Source: Bernardetiaceae bacterium | Lineage (GTDB): Bacteria > Bacteroidota > Bacteroidia > Cytophagales > Thermoflexibacteraceae | DNA length: 64,000 nt | Assembly: GCA_025057115.1 (NCBI GenBank) | Contig: JANWWZ010000006.1 | Location: forward strand, 62,001 to 126,000 | Direction of reading: 5' to 3' | Part shown: positions 25,097 to 34,694 of the stretch, one piece after another | How the letters are laid out: each line of letters begins with the position of its first letter | How positions within the stretch are numbered: the stretch's first letter is position 1 | Position numbers and translations under genes: made by a program | Notes under the pieces: model-generated | Seen by the model: the letters and a program-made list of their open reading frames with translations, nothing else | What the model was told of the DNA's origin: nothing | Databases searched by the model: none

Positions 25097-26698
25097 ATGT
25101 ACGCTTTATCTTGTGTTTCAGAGCACTTAGCCGCTTTAGGGCTACGACCAGGCAGGATTTTTTACAACTTGCCTGTAGGTGAACTAGTGGAGCTGGCTCT
25201 TGCCAGAGGCGAAGGCAAATTGACCGATGAAGGCGCCCTCATGTACGACACGGGTAAGTTTACAGGGCGAGCACCCAAGGACCGTTTTATTGTCAAAGAT
25301 GCAATTACCAGTGAGAGAGTTTGGTGGGGAGAAATCAACCAACCTTTTGATCCACAACATTTTGATGCCTTGCTTGCCCAAATGATTCAGTGGGCAGCGG
25401 GCAAAGACCTTTTTATACGCGATGCATTTGTGGGAGCAGATGAAAATTATCGCTTGCGCGTTCGGATCATTGGGCAGCAGGCTTCGCATAATTTGTTTTG
25501 CTATAACATGTTTATTCGTCCAAAGCCAAGTGAATTGCAAAATTTTACGCCAGACTTTACCGTTATTGCCTTTCCAGATTTTCAAACCGAGCCAGCAAAG
25601 TTCGGAACGCGCAGCCCTAACTTCGTCGTTATCAACTTTACCAAGAGAATGATCATCATTGGCGGTACGGGCTACACAGGCGAAACAAAGAAAAGCCTCT
25701 TTACTGTGATGAACTTTTTATTGCCTGTTAACTACCACGTGCTGCCTATGCACTGCGGAGCTAATATGGGCAAAAATGGAGAGGTGGCGGTCTTTTTCGG
25801 CTTATCGGGTACTGGTAAAACAACTCTCTCGGCCGATCCTAATCGCTATCTCATCGGCGATGATGAACACGGCTGGTCAGACAATGGCATTTTCAACTTT
25901 GAGGGGGGCTGTTATGCTAAAGTAGTCAACTTGAGCAAGGAGAACGAGCCAGATATTTGGAATGCTATCCGCTTTGGGTCGTTGTTGGAAAACACGCGCT
26001 TCTATGAAGGCACGCGCAAGGTAGATTTTTCCAACACGAGCGTAACTGAGAACACGCGCGTTTCTTATCCTATCTATTTTATTAACAATTTCCTCGAGTC
26101 GGGGAAGGCAGGCGTGCCGCGGCATATTTTCTTTCTCACCTGTGATGCCTATGGGGTATTGCCTCCCATCTCGCGGCTTAACAAAGCACAAGCCATGTAT
26201 CATTTCCTTTCTGGATACACTGCCAAAGTAGCAGGCACAGAACTGGGCGTTACCGAACCTACTGCCGTGTTTTCTACCTGCTTTGGAGCGCCTTTCATGC
26301 CTTTACATCCTACTGAATATGCTCACCTGCTAGGTAACAAGCTCCAAAAATATGGTACCTCTGTTTGGTTAGTCAATACAGGCTGGACAGGAGGACCCTA
26401 TGGCATAGGCTCGCGCATCAAGTTGCCCTACACCCGTGCTATGATTACAGCGGCTATCAACGGTCAGTTGGACAAGGCACCTACAGAAATGCATCCTGTG
26501 TTTGGGCTGCAGATGATCGCCTCTTGCCCTAACGTACCAGATTACTTGCTCAACCCTCGCAATACATGGGCAGACAAGGACGCTTATGATGCTCAAGCAC
26601 AGCACTTGGCTCAAATGTTTGTCCACAACTTTGAAAAGTTCACTGACCTTGCCAGTGAGGAGATTCTATCTGCTGCTCCTAAAGTGCTGGTAAGCTGA
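25097..26698 (+). CDS. pckA: Phosphoenolpyruvate carboxykinase (ATP)
   Basis: A 533-residue gluconeogenic enzyme that converts oxaloacetate and ATP to PEP, CO2 and ADP. The kinase loop GLSGTGKTTLSAD (near residue 235) and metal-binding region LIGDDEHGWSDNGIFNFEGGCYAK identify the ATP-dependent class rather than the GTP class. Further conserved parts are TGRAPKDRFIV and NTGWTGGPYGIG. Length is normal. It begins 13 bp after pnuC and ends before a strong terminator. Confidence 0.97.
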   Translation: MYALSCVSEHLAALGLRPGRIFYNLPVGELVELALARGEGKLTDEGALMYDTGKFTGRAPKDRFIVKDAITSERVWWGEINQPFDPQHFDALLAQMIQWAAGKDLFIRDAFVGADENYRLRVRIIGQQASHNLFCYNMFIRPKPSELQNFTPDFTVIAFPDFQTEPAKFGTRSPNFVVINFTKRMIIIGGTGYTGETKKSLFTVMNFLLPVNYHVLPMHCGANMGKNGEVAVFFGLSGTGKTTLSADPNRYLIGDDEHGWSDNGIFNFEGGCYAKVVNLSKENEPDIWNAIRFGSLLENTRFYEGTRKVDFSNTSVTENTRVSYPIYFINNFLESGKAGVPRHIFFLTCDAYGVLPPISRLNKAQAMYHFLSGYTAKVAGTELGVTEPTAVFSTCFGAPFMPLHPTEYAHLLGNKLQKYGTSVWLVNTGWTGGPYGIGSRIKLPYTRAMITAAINGQLDKAPTEMHPVFGLQMIASCPNVPDYLLNPRNTWADKDAYDAQAQHLAQMFVHNFEKFTDLASEEILSAAPKVLVS

Positions 26699-26721
26699 GG
26701 CGGAAAAAGTCCTAACAATTT

Positions 26722-26753
26722 GCCCAGTAAGTAAAATACTTGCTGGGCTTTTT
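26722..26753 (+). terminator. Rho-independent terminator of pckA
   Basis: Arms of 12 nt (26722-26733 and 26737-26748) pair fully with one wobble around an AAA loop and are followed by five T. It lies 23 bp after the pckA stop. Confidence 0.85.
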
Positions 26754-26825
26754 GCTTTTGTACTTGGGTGCGCTCTAGCATGGGACAAGATAATTTACTG
26801 GCGATTGCATAACTTTGTAAGTCCT

Positions 26826-28067
26826 ATGAAAGACTACGAGCTTTGGGAATTCCCCTCCGGCTTGCGTTTAGTCCATAAGCGGATAACTCACACTAAAATT
26901 GCTCACTGCGGAATTATTCTCGACGTCGGCAGCCGCGATGAGCGCCCCCACGAACAGGGAATTGCCCATTTTTGGGAGCATATGGCTTTCAAAGGAACTA
27001 CTAAGAGAAAAGCCTACCACATTCTTAGCAGACTGGAAGGTGTCGGCGGTGAATTAAATGCCTATACTACCAAAGAAAAAGTTTGTTTCCATGCTTCGGT
27101 AATAGAAAGTCATTTTGAGAAAGCCCTGGAGCTCCTTGCCGACATTGCCTTTCATTCCACTTTCCCCGAAAAAGAAATCGAGAAAGAAAAATCAGTCATT
27201 TTAGAAGAAATGGCAATGTACCGCGATGACCCCAGCGATGCAATTTTTGACAATTTTGATGAAATTCTCTTCCCTAATCATCCCTTGGGTTGGAATATTG
27301 TCGGTACAACAGCTAGCATTGGTAGTTTTACTCGACAACATTTTCTGGATTTTGTTCGCAGAAATTTGCACAACCAACGGATTGTCATTTCAGTGGTAGG
27401 CAATATTGCTTTTGAAAAAGCGCGCTACCTAGTGCAAAAATACTTTAGTGATTTGCCCCATTACTCTGCTCAGCTTGAAAGAGAATACCCTCAGCAGTAC
27501 CAACCTCAAAGGATAGTGCAACATCGCCACACACAGCAAGCCCATTGCATTATCGGTGGACGCACATATAGCCTTTACGACAGTAAACGCATTCCTTTTT
27601 TCATGCTCAATAATTTGCTAGGGGGTCCAGGCATGAACTCTCGCCTTAGCATGAGCCTGCGCGAAAAGCATGGGCTAGTGTATAGCATTGAATCCAATTA
27701 CAGCGCTTACACCGATGTGGGAGCTTTTACCATCTATTTTGCCACTGACGCTGCCGCCCTTGACAAATGCCGCCACTTGGTCATGAAGGAATTGGAAAAA
27801 TTGCATCGGCAGCCTTTGGGCACTCTTCAACTGCACCGAGCTAAGCAACAGCTCAAAGGACAGCTTGCAATGGCAGAAGAAAGCAACCACGGGCTAATGC
27901 TCATGATGGGCAAAAGCATTTTAGATACAGGACGCGTAGAGAGCCTTGCTGAAATTTTCGACCAAATAGAACAAGTAACCGCCGCTGATTTGCAAGAAAT
28001 TGCCTGCGAAATATTTGCCCAAGACCAGCTAAGCGAACTGGTTTTCCTACCAGAAAAATCTCCCTAG
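26826..28067 (+). CDS. M16-family zinc metallopeptidase
   Basis: About 413 residues from the ATG at 26826. The inverted zinc motif HFWEH (48-52) and the downstream Glu in VILEEMAMYRDDP are present, so this is the active-subunit type of M16 protease (processing-peptidase-like). The second, inactive-like M16 half is also seen (residues about 215-400, with LNNLLGGPGMNSRLS and REKHGLVYSI). It has no signal peptide, so it would act in the cytoplasm. It degrades or processes peptides; the target is unknown. It stands alone between pckA and exbB. Confidence 0.93.
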   Translation: MKDYELWEFPSGLRLVHKRITHTKIAHCGIILDVGSRDERPHEQGIAHFWEHMAFKGTTKRKAYHILSRLEGVGGELNAYTTKEKVCFHASVIESHFEKALELLADIAFHSTFPEKEIEKEKSVILEEMAMYRDDPSDAIFDNFDEILFPNHPLGWNIVGTTASIGSFTRQHFLDFVRRNLHNQRIVISVVGNIAFEKARYLVQKYFSDLPHYSAQLEREYPQQYQPQRIVQHRHTQQAHCIIGGRTYSLYDSKRIPFFMLNNLLGGPGMNSRLSMSLREKHGLVYSIESNYSAYTDVGAFTIYFATDAAALDKCRHLVMKELEKLHRQPLGTLQLHRAKQQLKGQLAMAEESNHGLMLMMGKSILDTGRVESLAEIFDQIEQVTAADLQEIACEIFAQDQLSELVFLPEKSP

Positions 28068-28203
28068 CCCGCGTTACATACCTACCCAATTTAGACTGCA
28101 AATTCCCTTTCCCTGCTGCAAATTTGCCTTCTCAAAAAATGTAGCAAAAAGCGCAAAACTTGCCTATTTTGCAGGCTGGCTGCGAATTCAATTTCAAGAT
28201 ACT

Positions 28204-28881
28204 ATGCTTCTCCTACAAGCTGATACATTAGCTGCTGAAAGTTACGAGCTTCAAGACGAGATTACCCTTATTGGGCTGCTGATGAAAGGCGGTTTTATCA
28301 TGATTCCCTTGGCCTTGTTAGGGGCAGCTGCCATTTTCATTTTCATTGAACGCTATCTGAATATTTCAAGAGCTTCTCGCAACCCCGACCAACTATTTGA
28401 GCAAGTGAAAGCGGCTGTGCTGGAAGGCAATTTGCAAAAAGCCCGCGCTATTTGCGCCAGGGAAGACAACCCCATTTCGCGCATGCTAGACCGAGGAATC
28501 GGAAAACTGGGCTTTGATATGAAGAGCATCGAGGCTACCATAGAAAACGCAGGCAAGCTAGAAATTTATCGCTTGGAGAAAAACTTAGGCATTTTGGCTA
28601 CTATTTCAGGAGCCGCTCCCATGCTCGGATTTTTTGGAACAGTAACAGGCATGATTTCTGCCTTTATTGCCATTGCCCAGCAAGAAGGTGCTGTAAGTCC
28701 TAAAATGCTCTCTTCAGGCATTTACGAGGCTATGATCACCACTGCTGCAGGGTTGTTCGTGGGCATTATTGCCTATGTGGGTTACAACTACTTGGTAACT
28801 CGCATACAAAAAGTAATTTACAACATGGAACTTACTACACTGGAATTCATAGAACTTCTAGAGCGCCCCCATGTAAGGTAA
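28204..28881 (+). CDS. exbB: ExbB/TolQ/MotA-family proton-channel protein
   Basis: A 225-residue inner-membrane protein with three transmembrane helices: one near residues 28-48, then a cytoplasmic helical part, then two near the C-terminus with the conserved GAAPMLGFFGTVTGMISAF and ITTAAGLFVGIIAYVGYN segments. It forms the pentameric channel that uses the proton gradient to drive TonB or Tol. exbD follows after 12 bp and a TonB-like gene after that, so the three make one operon. Confidence 0.93.
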   Translation: MLLLQADTLAAESYELQDEITLIGLLMKGGFIMIPLALLGAAAIFIFIERYLNISRASRNPDQLFEQVKAAVLEGNLQKARAICAREDNPISRMLDRGIGKLGFDMKSIEATIENAGKLEIYRLEKNLGILATISGAAPMLGFFGTVTGMISAFIAIAQQEGAVSPKMLSSGIYEAMITTAAGLFVGIIAYVGYNYLVTRIQKVIYNMELTTLEFIELLERPHVR

Positions 28882-28893
28882 CAAGCAACTACT

Positions 28894-29286
28894 ATGGCAC
28901 TGGACTCTAAAAACAAAATCAGCGCAGATTTTAACATGTCCTCCATGACCGACATGGTTTTTCTGCTGCTGATCTTTTTTCTGCTCACTTCCAACTTTGT
29001 AACTCCTTCTGGTTTGCCCATTAACGTTCCCACAAGCAAAGTGGGCGGTAAGGTCATTCCTAAAATTAGTGTAAGCATTACCAAAGATCGGCGTTATTTT
29101 GTCAACGAAGTACAAGTCCCTTACTATCGGCTTGAAACTGAGCTTCGCGCCCAGTTAAAAAACCGAGAAGATGGACTGGTAGTGTTGCAGATAGACAAGG
29201 AAGTACCTGTTCAATACTTAGTAGATGTGGCAAGCATTGCTACCAACCTAAAGGCAAAAGTTTCCATTGCTACCAAACCCGACTAG
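28894..29286 (+). CDS. exbD: ExbD/TolR-family protein
   Basis: A 130-residue protein with a short cytoplasmic start, one transmembrane helix with the channel aspartate Asp20 (SSMTDMVFLLLIFFLL), and a periplasmic domain (about 60-130, with RYFVNEVQVPY and VLQIDKEVPVQYLVDVASIA). It partners ExbB in energising outer-membrane transport. Bacteroidota sets often have two exbD genes; only one is seen here. The downstream TonB-like gene starts 4 bp after its stop. Confidence 0.93.
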   Translation: MALDSKNKISADFNMSSMTDMVFLLLIFFLLTSNFVTPSGLPINVPTSKVGGKVIPKISVSITKDRRYFVNEVQVPYYRLETELRAQLKNREDGLVVLQIDKEVPVQYLVDVASIATNLKAKVSIATKPD

Positions 29287-29290
29287 AGCT

Positions 29291-30100
29291 ATGAACAGTG
29301 CAAGGCAAGAAATGCGCGACCGCCAACTTGCTGGCATTCTTACCATAGTCATTTGCGCTGTTTTGCTGGTGGTATTCATTTTTACTGTCGTCTGGTCGCC
29401 ACCTGATCCACCTATTCCTCTTTATGGCATCGAAATTAATTTCGGCACTGTGAACGCTGGGAGTGGATCAGTCCAAAGCCGAGCCCGTCCAAGTAGTACT
29501 CCCACTTCGGAAGAACTACCTCCTACAATGCAGCCCAACCCTGCCACAACTCAGCAAGTAACTGAGAGTCCCTTGCAAAAAATAGAATCACCAGTTTCTC
29601 CTCCTCCTGTTGCTACTCAAGACCCCCACAGCCCCGATATAAGGCAAGAGCAGAAAAATTTTCCTTCCGCCCCTGGTGAGCAAACCCAAAAGTTAGAGCA
29701 GCCATCTACTTGGGAAAGCGGCAAAGGATCCAGCCAGCAAAGCCATACAGCCAACAATGGCAATAGTGACCAAGGAAAGCCCGAAGGCAGCCTCAACACA
29801 GATGCTTTGCTAGACGGCGGAAGCAACGGCGGTACTTCTCTCGATCTTGTCGGTTGGACGTGGGAAACCCATCCTGTGGTCAATGACTACTCCTCAGAAA
29901 CTGGCAGGTTAGAATTTGAAATCCGAGTGGACAAAAATGGAGAGGTAGTGGGGGTAAGATTGTTATTCCGTTCGGTCAGTCCCTCAGTAGCAAGAGTTTA
30001 CGAGGAAGCCCTCAGGGAAGTTACCTTCCGACCTACCTCTGCAGGCTCCAGACCCTCCATAACAGTAGGCAGAGTAGTGTTCAACATCACAGCTAAATAA
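29291..30100 (+). CDS. TonB-like energy transducer
   Basis: A 269-residue protein with one N-terminal membrane anchor (about 14-35), a long Pro/Ser/Gln-rich linker (about 60-190) that would span the periplasm, and a small folded C-terminal domain (about 195-269) with GRLEFEIRVDKNGEVVGVRL and the YEEALREVTFRPT pattern that looks TonB-like. From position after exbB-exbD it would transmit energy to outer-membrane receptors such as the SusC protein in this window. The C-terminal domain is divergent and a TolA-like role is the alternative. Start at 29291 is chosen over an upstream TTG that overlaps exbD. Confidence 0.8.
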   Translation: MNSARQEMRDRQLAGILTIVICAVLLVVFIFTVVWSPPDPPIPLYGIEINFGTVNAGSGSVQSRARPSSTPTSEELPPTMQPNPATTQQVTESPLQKIESPVSPPPVATQDPHSPDIRQEQKNFPSAPGEQTQKLEQPSTWESGKGSSQQSHTANNGNSDQGKPEGSLNTDALLDGGSNGGTSLDLVGWTWETHPVVNDYSSETGRLEFEIRVDKNGEVVGVRLLFRSVSPSVARVYEEALREVTFRPTSAGSRPSITVGRVVFNITAK

Positions 30101-30319
30101 AATGCCTTTTGCCGAGCAGATGGTGGCAAACGCTCCTTGTGATTTGCAAGTAGCTAGCGCAAAGCATCATCGCCGATCTTTTTTCAATATGGATAAAAAT
30201 TTAACTGGCTGCAGAAACACGCTTTTAGTTTATGGCTTAACTTCGCGCAATTTTTGGGCATGCCTTTACTTTGTCCAAAAAGCAAATTGACAGGTTGAGT
30301 TTTCCTAACACAGCGAAAA

Positions 30320-33136
30320 ATGCCGAAAAACCCAGCAATTAAATCTGTCCTTATTATCGGCAGCGGTCCTATTGTCATTGGACAGGCTTGCGAGTTTGAT
30401 TATTCTGGTTCACAAGCAGCGCGCTCCTTGCGCCAGGAAGGCATCGAAGTGACGCTGATCAATTCCAATCCAGCCACTATCATGACCGACCCCGTCACTG
30501 CCGACAACGTGTATCTATTGCCGTTGGAAAAAAAATCTATCGTCAAAATTTTGGAAAAACACAAAATAAATGCAGTCCTTCCTACGATGGGGGGTCAAAC
30601 AGCGCTCAATTTAGCCATAGAGTGCGAAAAGGCAGGTATTTGGAAGAAGTACGGCGTTGAAATGATTGGCGTGGATACCAATGCCATCAGGACTACAGAA
30701 GACCGCGAACTGTTCCGACAAAAGATGATTGAGCTCGGTGTAAAGGTCTGCCGAGGCCGCATTGCGCGATCGTTTCTAGAAGGTAAGGAAATAGCTCAAG
30801 AAATAGGCTTTCCGCTGGTGATTCGCCCTTCTTTCACCCTGGGAGGCTCAGGCGGTAGTTTTGTCAATACTCCTGAAGAATTTGAGCGCGCCCTGCAGCA
30901 TGGACTGCAAACCTCGCCAGTGCACGAAGTACTCGTCGAGCAAAGCATTTTAGGATGGCGCGAATATGAACTAGAATTGCTGCGAGACAACAAGGGCAAC
31001 GTGGTCATTATCTGCTCAATTGAAAACTTCGACCCGATGGGCATTCACACAGGCGACTCCATCACAGTTGCTCCTGCGATGACCTTGCCCGATACAGTCT
31101 ATCAACAAATGCGCGACCTTGCCATTAAAATGATCAACGGCATTGGTCAGTTTGCTGGCGGCTGCAATGTGCAATTTGCTGTTAATCCCGTAGATGACAC
31201 CATCGTAGCAGTGGAAATCAATCCGAGAGTGAGCCGATCTTCGGCTCTGGCTTCCAAGGCTACTGGCTACCCCATTGCTAAAATAGCTGCCAAGCTAGCC
31301 ATTGGGTATAACCTAGACGAGTTAGTCAATCCCATCACTAAAACCACTTCTGCCTACTTTGAACCAGCGCTAGATTACGTAGTAGTAAAAATCCCGCGCT
31401 GGAATTTCGACAAGTTTCGCGGTGCCAATACCGAGCTAGGTTTGCAAATGAAATCTGTCGGAGAGGCAATGGGCATTGGCAGAAACTTTCAAGAGGCTCT
31501 GCAGAAGGCTTGTCAATCGCTGGAAATACGCCGCAATGGACTGGGGGCAGATGGCAGAGAGCTCACCGACCAAGAAGCTATTTTGCGCAGTTTAGCTCAC
31601 CCTAGCTGGAACCGCCTTTTCCATATCTATGATGCCTTTAAAATGGGCATTGCCTTCAAGACCATCCAAAAGCTCACTAAAATAGACCGCTGGTTTTTGA
31701 GCCAGATAGAAGAACTGGTCCTACTGGAAAAGGAAATCCAAAAATATACCCTTGAAACCATTCCCCGCGAGTTATTGCTCACTGCTAAGCAAAAAGGCTA
31801 CTCCGATAGGCAGCTAGGACATTTGTTGCATTGCCTTGAAAGCCAAGTGCGAGCTCGGCGCAAAGCCTTGAACATCAACCGCATTTACAAGTGTGTGGAC
31901 ACCTGCGCAGCAGAGTTTGAGGCTAAGACCCCTTACTACTACAGCACTTTTGAAGAAGGGGAAAACGAATCTATTGTATCTAATCGACGCAAGGTAATTG
32001 TCCTGGGATCAGGACCTAACCGAATAGGGCAAGGTATTGAGTTTGACTATTCTTGCGTGCACGGCGTGCTAGCAGCCCGTGAGGAAGGTTTTGAAACAAT
32101 TATGATTAATTGCAATCCCGAAACAGTTTCTACTGACCCCGATATTTCGGACAAACTTTACTTTGAACCCGTTTTTTGGGAGCATCTCATCGACTTGATT
32201 GAGCACGAAAAACCCGAAGGAGTCATTGTACAGCTAGGGGGGCAAACAGCTCTTAAATTAGCGGAAAAACTCCATCGGCATGGTATCAAAATTTTCGGCA
32301 CTGACTTTGAAAGCCTCGACCTTGCCGAAGACCGCGGCAAGTTCTCCGACCTGCTCAAGGCTCATAAAATCCCTTATCCTGCCTACGGAGTCATCCGAGA
32401 TGCCGACCAAGCTACCGAACTTGCCAAAGAGCTGGGCTATCCGCTCCTGGTGCGACCAAGTTACGTACTGGGCGGGCAAAGCATGAAAATTGTCATCAAC
32501 GACCAAGAACTTGAGCAGCACGTGGTAAATATTCTCAACCAAGACCCTGACAATCGAGTCTTGTTAGATCATTTCTTGGACGGAGCCATCGAAGCCGAAG
32601 CCGACGCCATTTGCGACGGAGAGGAGGTGTATATCATTGGCATCATGGAGCACATCGAACCTGCAGGTATCCACTCTGGCGACTCCAATGCCGTATTGCC
32701 GCCTTTCAACTTAGGGGACTGGGTACTCAAACAAATCCGCGATCATACGCGCACCATCGCCCTTGCTTTAAAAACCGTAGGGCTGATCAATATCCAGTTT
32801 GCCATCAAAAACGACGTGGTATATGTAATTGAAGCCAATCCGCGAGCCAGCCGTACCGTTCCTTTTATCTGCAAAGCCTACCGCGAGCCTTACGTAAACT
32901 ATGCCACCAAAATTATGTTAGGCACTAAAAAACTGAAGGACTTTACTTTCAACCCCCATCGGCAAGGATATGCCATCAAAATACCCGTGTTTTCCTTCAA
33001 CAAGTTTCCTGAAATTACCAAAGAGTTAGGTCCAGAGATGAAGTCCACAGGGGAAATGATTTATTTCATTCAGGATTTGGACGATGAGAAATTTTTGGAG
33101 CTATATGCGGAGCGCAACTTGTATTTGAGTCGATAA
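30320..33136 (+). CDS. carB: Carbamoyl-phosphate synthase large subunit
   Basis: A 938-residue synthetase with the duplicated ATP-grasp halves: carboxyphosphate half (about 1-400, GSGPIVIGQACEFDYSG), oligomerisation region (about 400-550) and carbamoyl-phosphate half (about 555-930, GSGPNRIGQGIEFDYS). It makes carbamoyl phosphate from bicarbonate, glutamine-derived ammonia and two ATP for pyrimidine and arginine synthesis. The C-terminal MGS-like allosteric domain (residues about 940-1073 in E. coli) is absent. carA is not in the window. Upstream 219 bp shows nothing I can assign. Confidence 0.96.
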   Translation: MPKNPAIKSVLIIGSGPIVIGQACEFDYSGSQAARSLRQEGIEVTLINSNPATIMTDPVTADNVYLLPLEKKSIVKILEKHKINAVLPTMGGQTALNLAIECEKAGIWKKYGVEMIGVDTNAIRTTEDRELFRQKMIELGVKVCRGRIARSFLEGKEIAQEIGFPLVIRPSFTLGGSGGSFVNTPEEFERALQHGLQTSPVHEVLVEQSILGWREYELELLRDNKGNVVIICSIENFDPMGIHTGDSITVAPAMTLPDTVYQQMRDLAIKMINGIGQFAGGCNVQFAVNPVDDTIVAVEINPRVSRSSALASKATGYPIAKIAAKLAIGYNLDELVNPITKTTSAYFEPALDYVVVKIPRWNFDKFRGANTELGLQMKSVGEAMGIGRNFQEALQKACQSLEIRRNGLGADGRELTDQEAILRSLAHPSWNRLFHIYDAFKMGIAFKTIQKLTKIDRWFLSQIEELVLLEKEIQKYTLETIPRELLLTAKQKGYSDRQLGHLLHCLESQVRARRKALNINRIYKCVDTCAAEFEAKTPYYYSTFEEGENESIVSNRRKVIVLGSGPNRIGQGIEFDYSCVHGVLAAREEGFETIMINCNPETVSTDPDISDKLYFEPVFWEHLIDLIEHEKPEGVIVQLGGQTALKLAEKLHRHGIKIFGTDFESLDLAEDRGKFSDLLKAHKIPYPAYGVIRDADQATELAKELGYPLLVRPSYVLGGQSMKIVINDQELEQHVVNILNQDPDNRVLLDHFLDGAIEAEADAICDGEEVYIIGIMEHIEPAGIHSGDSNAVLPPFNLGDWVLKQIRDHTRTIALALKTVGLINIQFAIKNDVVYVIEANPRASRTVPFICKAYREPYVNYATKIMLGTKKLKDFTFNPHRQGYAIKIPVFSFNKFPEITKELGPEMKSTGEMIYFIQDLDDEKFLELYAERNLYLSR

Positions 33137-33145
33137 CCCAAAATT

Positions 33146-33174
33146 GCTGGGTAGGGCAGCTTTGCCTGCCCAGC
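33146..33174 (+). terminator. Possible hairpin after carB
   Basis: GCTGGG (33146-33151) and CCCAGC (33169-33174) pair, with further G/C-rich pairing inside the loop; followed by GAATTTTAT, only weakly T-rich. It sits 9 bp after the carB stop and may be an inefficient terminator before the HAD gene. Confidence 0.4.
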
Positions 33175-33197
33175 GAATTTTATCAACAGTGCGTGTT

Positions 33198-33725
33198 ATG
33201 TTTAACCCCATTTGTAGCGCGCTTTTTTTAGATCGCGATGGCGTGATTAACTACCGCCTGCCAAATGATTACGTAAAAAATATCGAGCAGTTTGTTCTAA
33301 TGCCTGGCGTCGTTGAAGCCCTCGCCGCTTTGCAACCTTTATTTGCTCGCATCATCGTGGTTACCAATCAGCAAGGCGTTGGCAAGGGGCTTATGACTGA
33401 GGTGGATCTAGAAGCTATCCACGCTGAAATGCTGAGAAAACTGCCTATGATAGACCGCGTATATCACTGTTCTGCCTTAGCTACTGCCCAACATCCAGAC
33501 CGAAAACCCAATATCGGCATGGCTCTAAAAGCTGCACGCGACTTCCCTGAAATCGACCTTGGCGCCTCCATCATGATAGGGGACACAGCCACCGATATAG
33601 AATTTGGCAAGCGCGCAGGCATGAAAACGCTCCATTTCGGCAACGAACCATTGCCAGTTGACTTGAAGGCGGATTTTCATGCTTCCAATTGGCAAGAAGT
33701 GGTAGAGCTTTTGCTTGTCAGATGA
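33198..33725 (+). CDS. HAD-IIIA phosphatase, histidinol/heptose bisphosphatase-like (GmhB type)
   Basis: A 175-residue HAD hydrolase with the nucleophile motif DRDGVINY (Asp12, Asp14), TNQQGVGKG motif II, the HPDRKPNIGM lysine region, and motif IV IGDTATDIEFGKRAGM. This is the family of D-glycero-D-manno-heptose 1,7-bisphosphate phosphatase and of histidinol-phosphatase. The zinc-binding cysteine loop of classic GmhB is not obvious (CSALATAQHPD instead of CxCRKP), so substrate is uncertain. Start at the ATG at 33198; an upstream TTG is unlikely. Confidence 0.85.
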   Translation: MFNPICSALFLDRDGVINYRLPNDYVKNIEQFVLMPGVVEALAALQPLFARIIVVTNQQGVGKGLMTEVDLEAIHAEMLRKLPMIDRVYHCSALATAQHPDRKPNIGMALKAARDFPEIDLGASIMIGDTATDIEFGKRAGMKTLHFGNEPLPVDLKADFHASNWQEVVELLLVR

Positions 33726-33768
33726 GAGCCAAGCACATGAGCAAAGTTGGGATTTTACAGCATCTCTT

Positions 33769-34686
33769 TTACATCACTTTGGCTAAATAAGTGCCCACGC
33801 CTAGCAAAGTAGTAAAAAACAAAGCGCTGAAAGCCATTTGCTTGAGATAAAAATCCAAAACGGGGCTGTTTTTCAACCGACTTACTGCTAACCCATTGCG
33901 AACCAGCGAGGGAGTAGCGCCCATGAACAAAAGGGGATAAAATCCTTTGTTGAGCAATAAAGCGTAAGCAATACAACAAACGATAGCTCCAAGAAGCAAC
34001 AACCAGTGATATAGCACCGCATTTTCTACCCCTATCCGAACAGGCAAAGAACGCTTACCCGCCTTCTTGTCCGATTCTATGTCGCGAATGTTGTTAATGT
34101 TCAAGACAGCCACTGCTAATAGTCCGCAGGCAGTAGCAGGTAAAAATAAGGTAGGAGTAAAATGCAGGGTTTGCAAGTAGTAGGCTCCTATAACGCCTAC
34201 CCAACCGAAAAATATAAGCACTGCTAAGTCGCCTAGTCCTGCATAGCCATAAGGATGAGCTCCAACAGTGTAGGTAATGGCGGCGGCAATAGCAACCAGT
34301 CCTGTTAAGAGAAAAATCCAAAAAATGGGGTTTTGCGTGCCCAAAGAGATGAAAAGCAGTGCAAGTCCACTTAAAAGAGCCAGCAAGGAGCACACTAATA
34401 TGGCGCGCTTCATGGCTGACCGACTAATTTTACCCGATTGCACTGCCCTTGCAGGACCCTTGCGCTCTTTAACAAGGTCAGCTCCATGCACTGCATCGCC
34501 GTAGTCATTGGCAAGGTTGGAAAGAATTTGCAGCAGAAGAGTAGTTAAAGCAGTAAGCAAGAACACGCTCCAGCGAAAAGCTCCTTCGGCGGCTGCCAGC
34601 CAATTGCCCAGTAGTACACTGGAAAGGGCAAGAGGCAATGTGCGCAATCGAAAAGCCTCTATCCAATCTTTTACCGAATGGCTCAT
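33769..34686 (-). CDS. menA: 1,4-dihydroxy-2-naphthoate polyprenyltransferase
   Basis: A 305-residue UbiA-family membrane enzyme that joins a polyprenyl chain to 1,4-dihydroxy-2-naphthoate in menaquinone synthesis. Both aspartate motifs are present: ANDYGDAVHGAD (59-70) and NNIRDIESDKKAGKRSLPVRIG (198 onward). About eight to nine transmembrane helices are predicted. The ATG at 34686 starts 9 bp after the stop of the gene upstream (34695), so it is likely co-transcribed with two conserved secreted-protein genes. Menaquinone is the usual respiratory quinone in Bacteroidota. Confidence 0.94.
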   Translation of the reverse strand: MSHSVKDWIEAFRLRTLPLALSSVLLGNWLAAAEGAFRWSVFLLTALTTLLLQILSNLANDYGDAVHGADLVKERKGPARAVQSGKISRSAMKRAILVCSLLALLSGLALLFISLGTQNPIFWIFLLTGLVAIAAAITYTVGAHPYGYAGLGDLAVLIFFGWVGVIGAYYLQTLHFTPTLFLPATACGLLAVAVLNINNIRDIESDKKAGKRSLPVRIGVENAVLYHWLLLLGAIVCCIAYALLLNKGFYPLLFMGATPSLVRNGLAVSRLKNSPVLDFYLKQMAFSALFFTTLLGVGTYLAKVM

Positions 34687-34694
34687 GAGCAAAA

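Noticed and set aside
30102-30290. 62-residue frame between the TonB-like gene and carB
   Set aside because: No motif, biased composition and no conserved look; the gap is better read as the carB upstream region.
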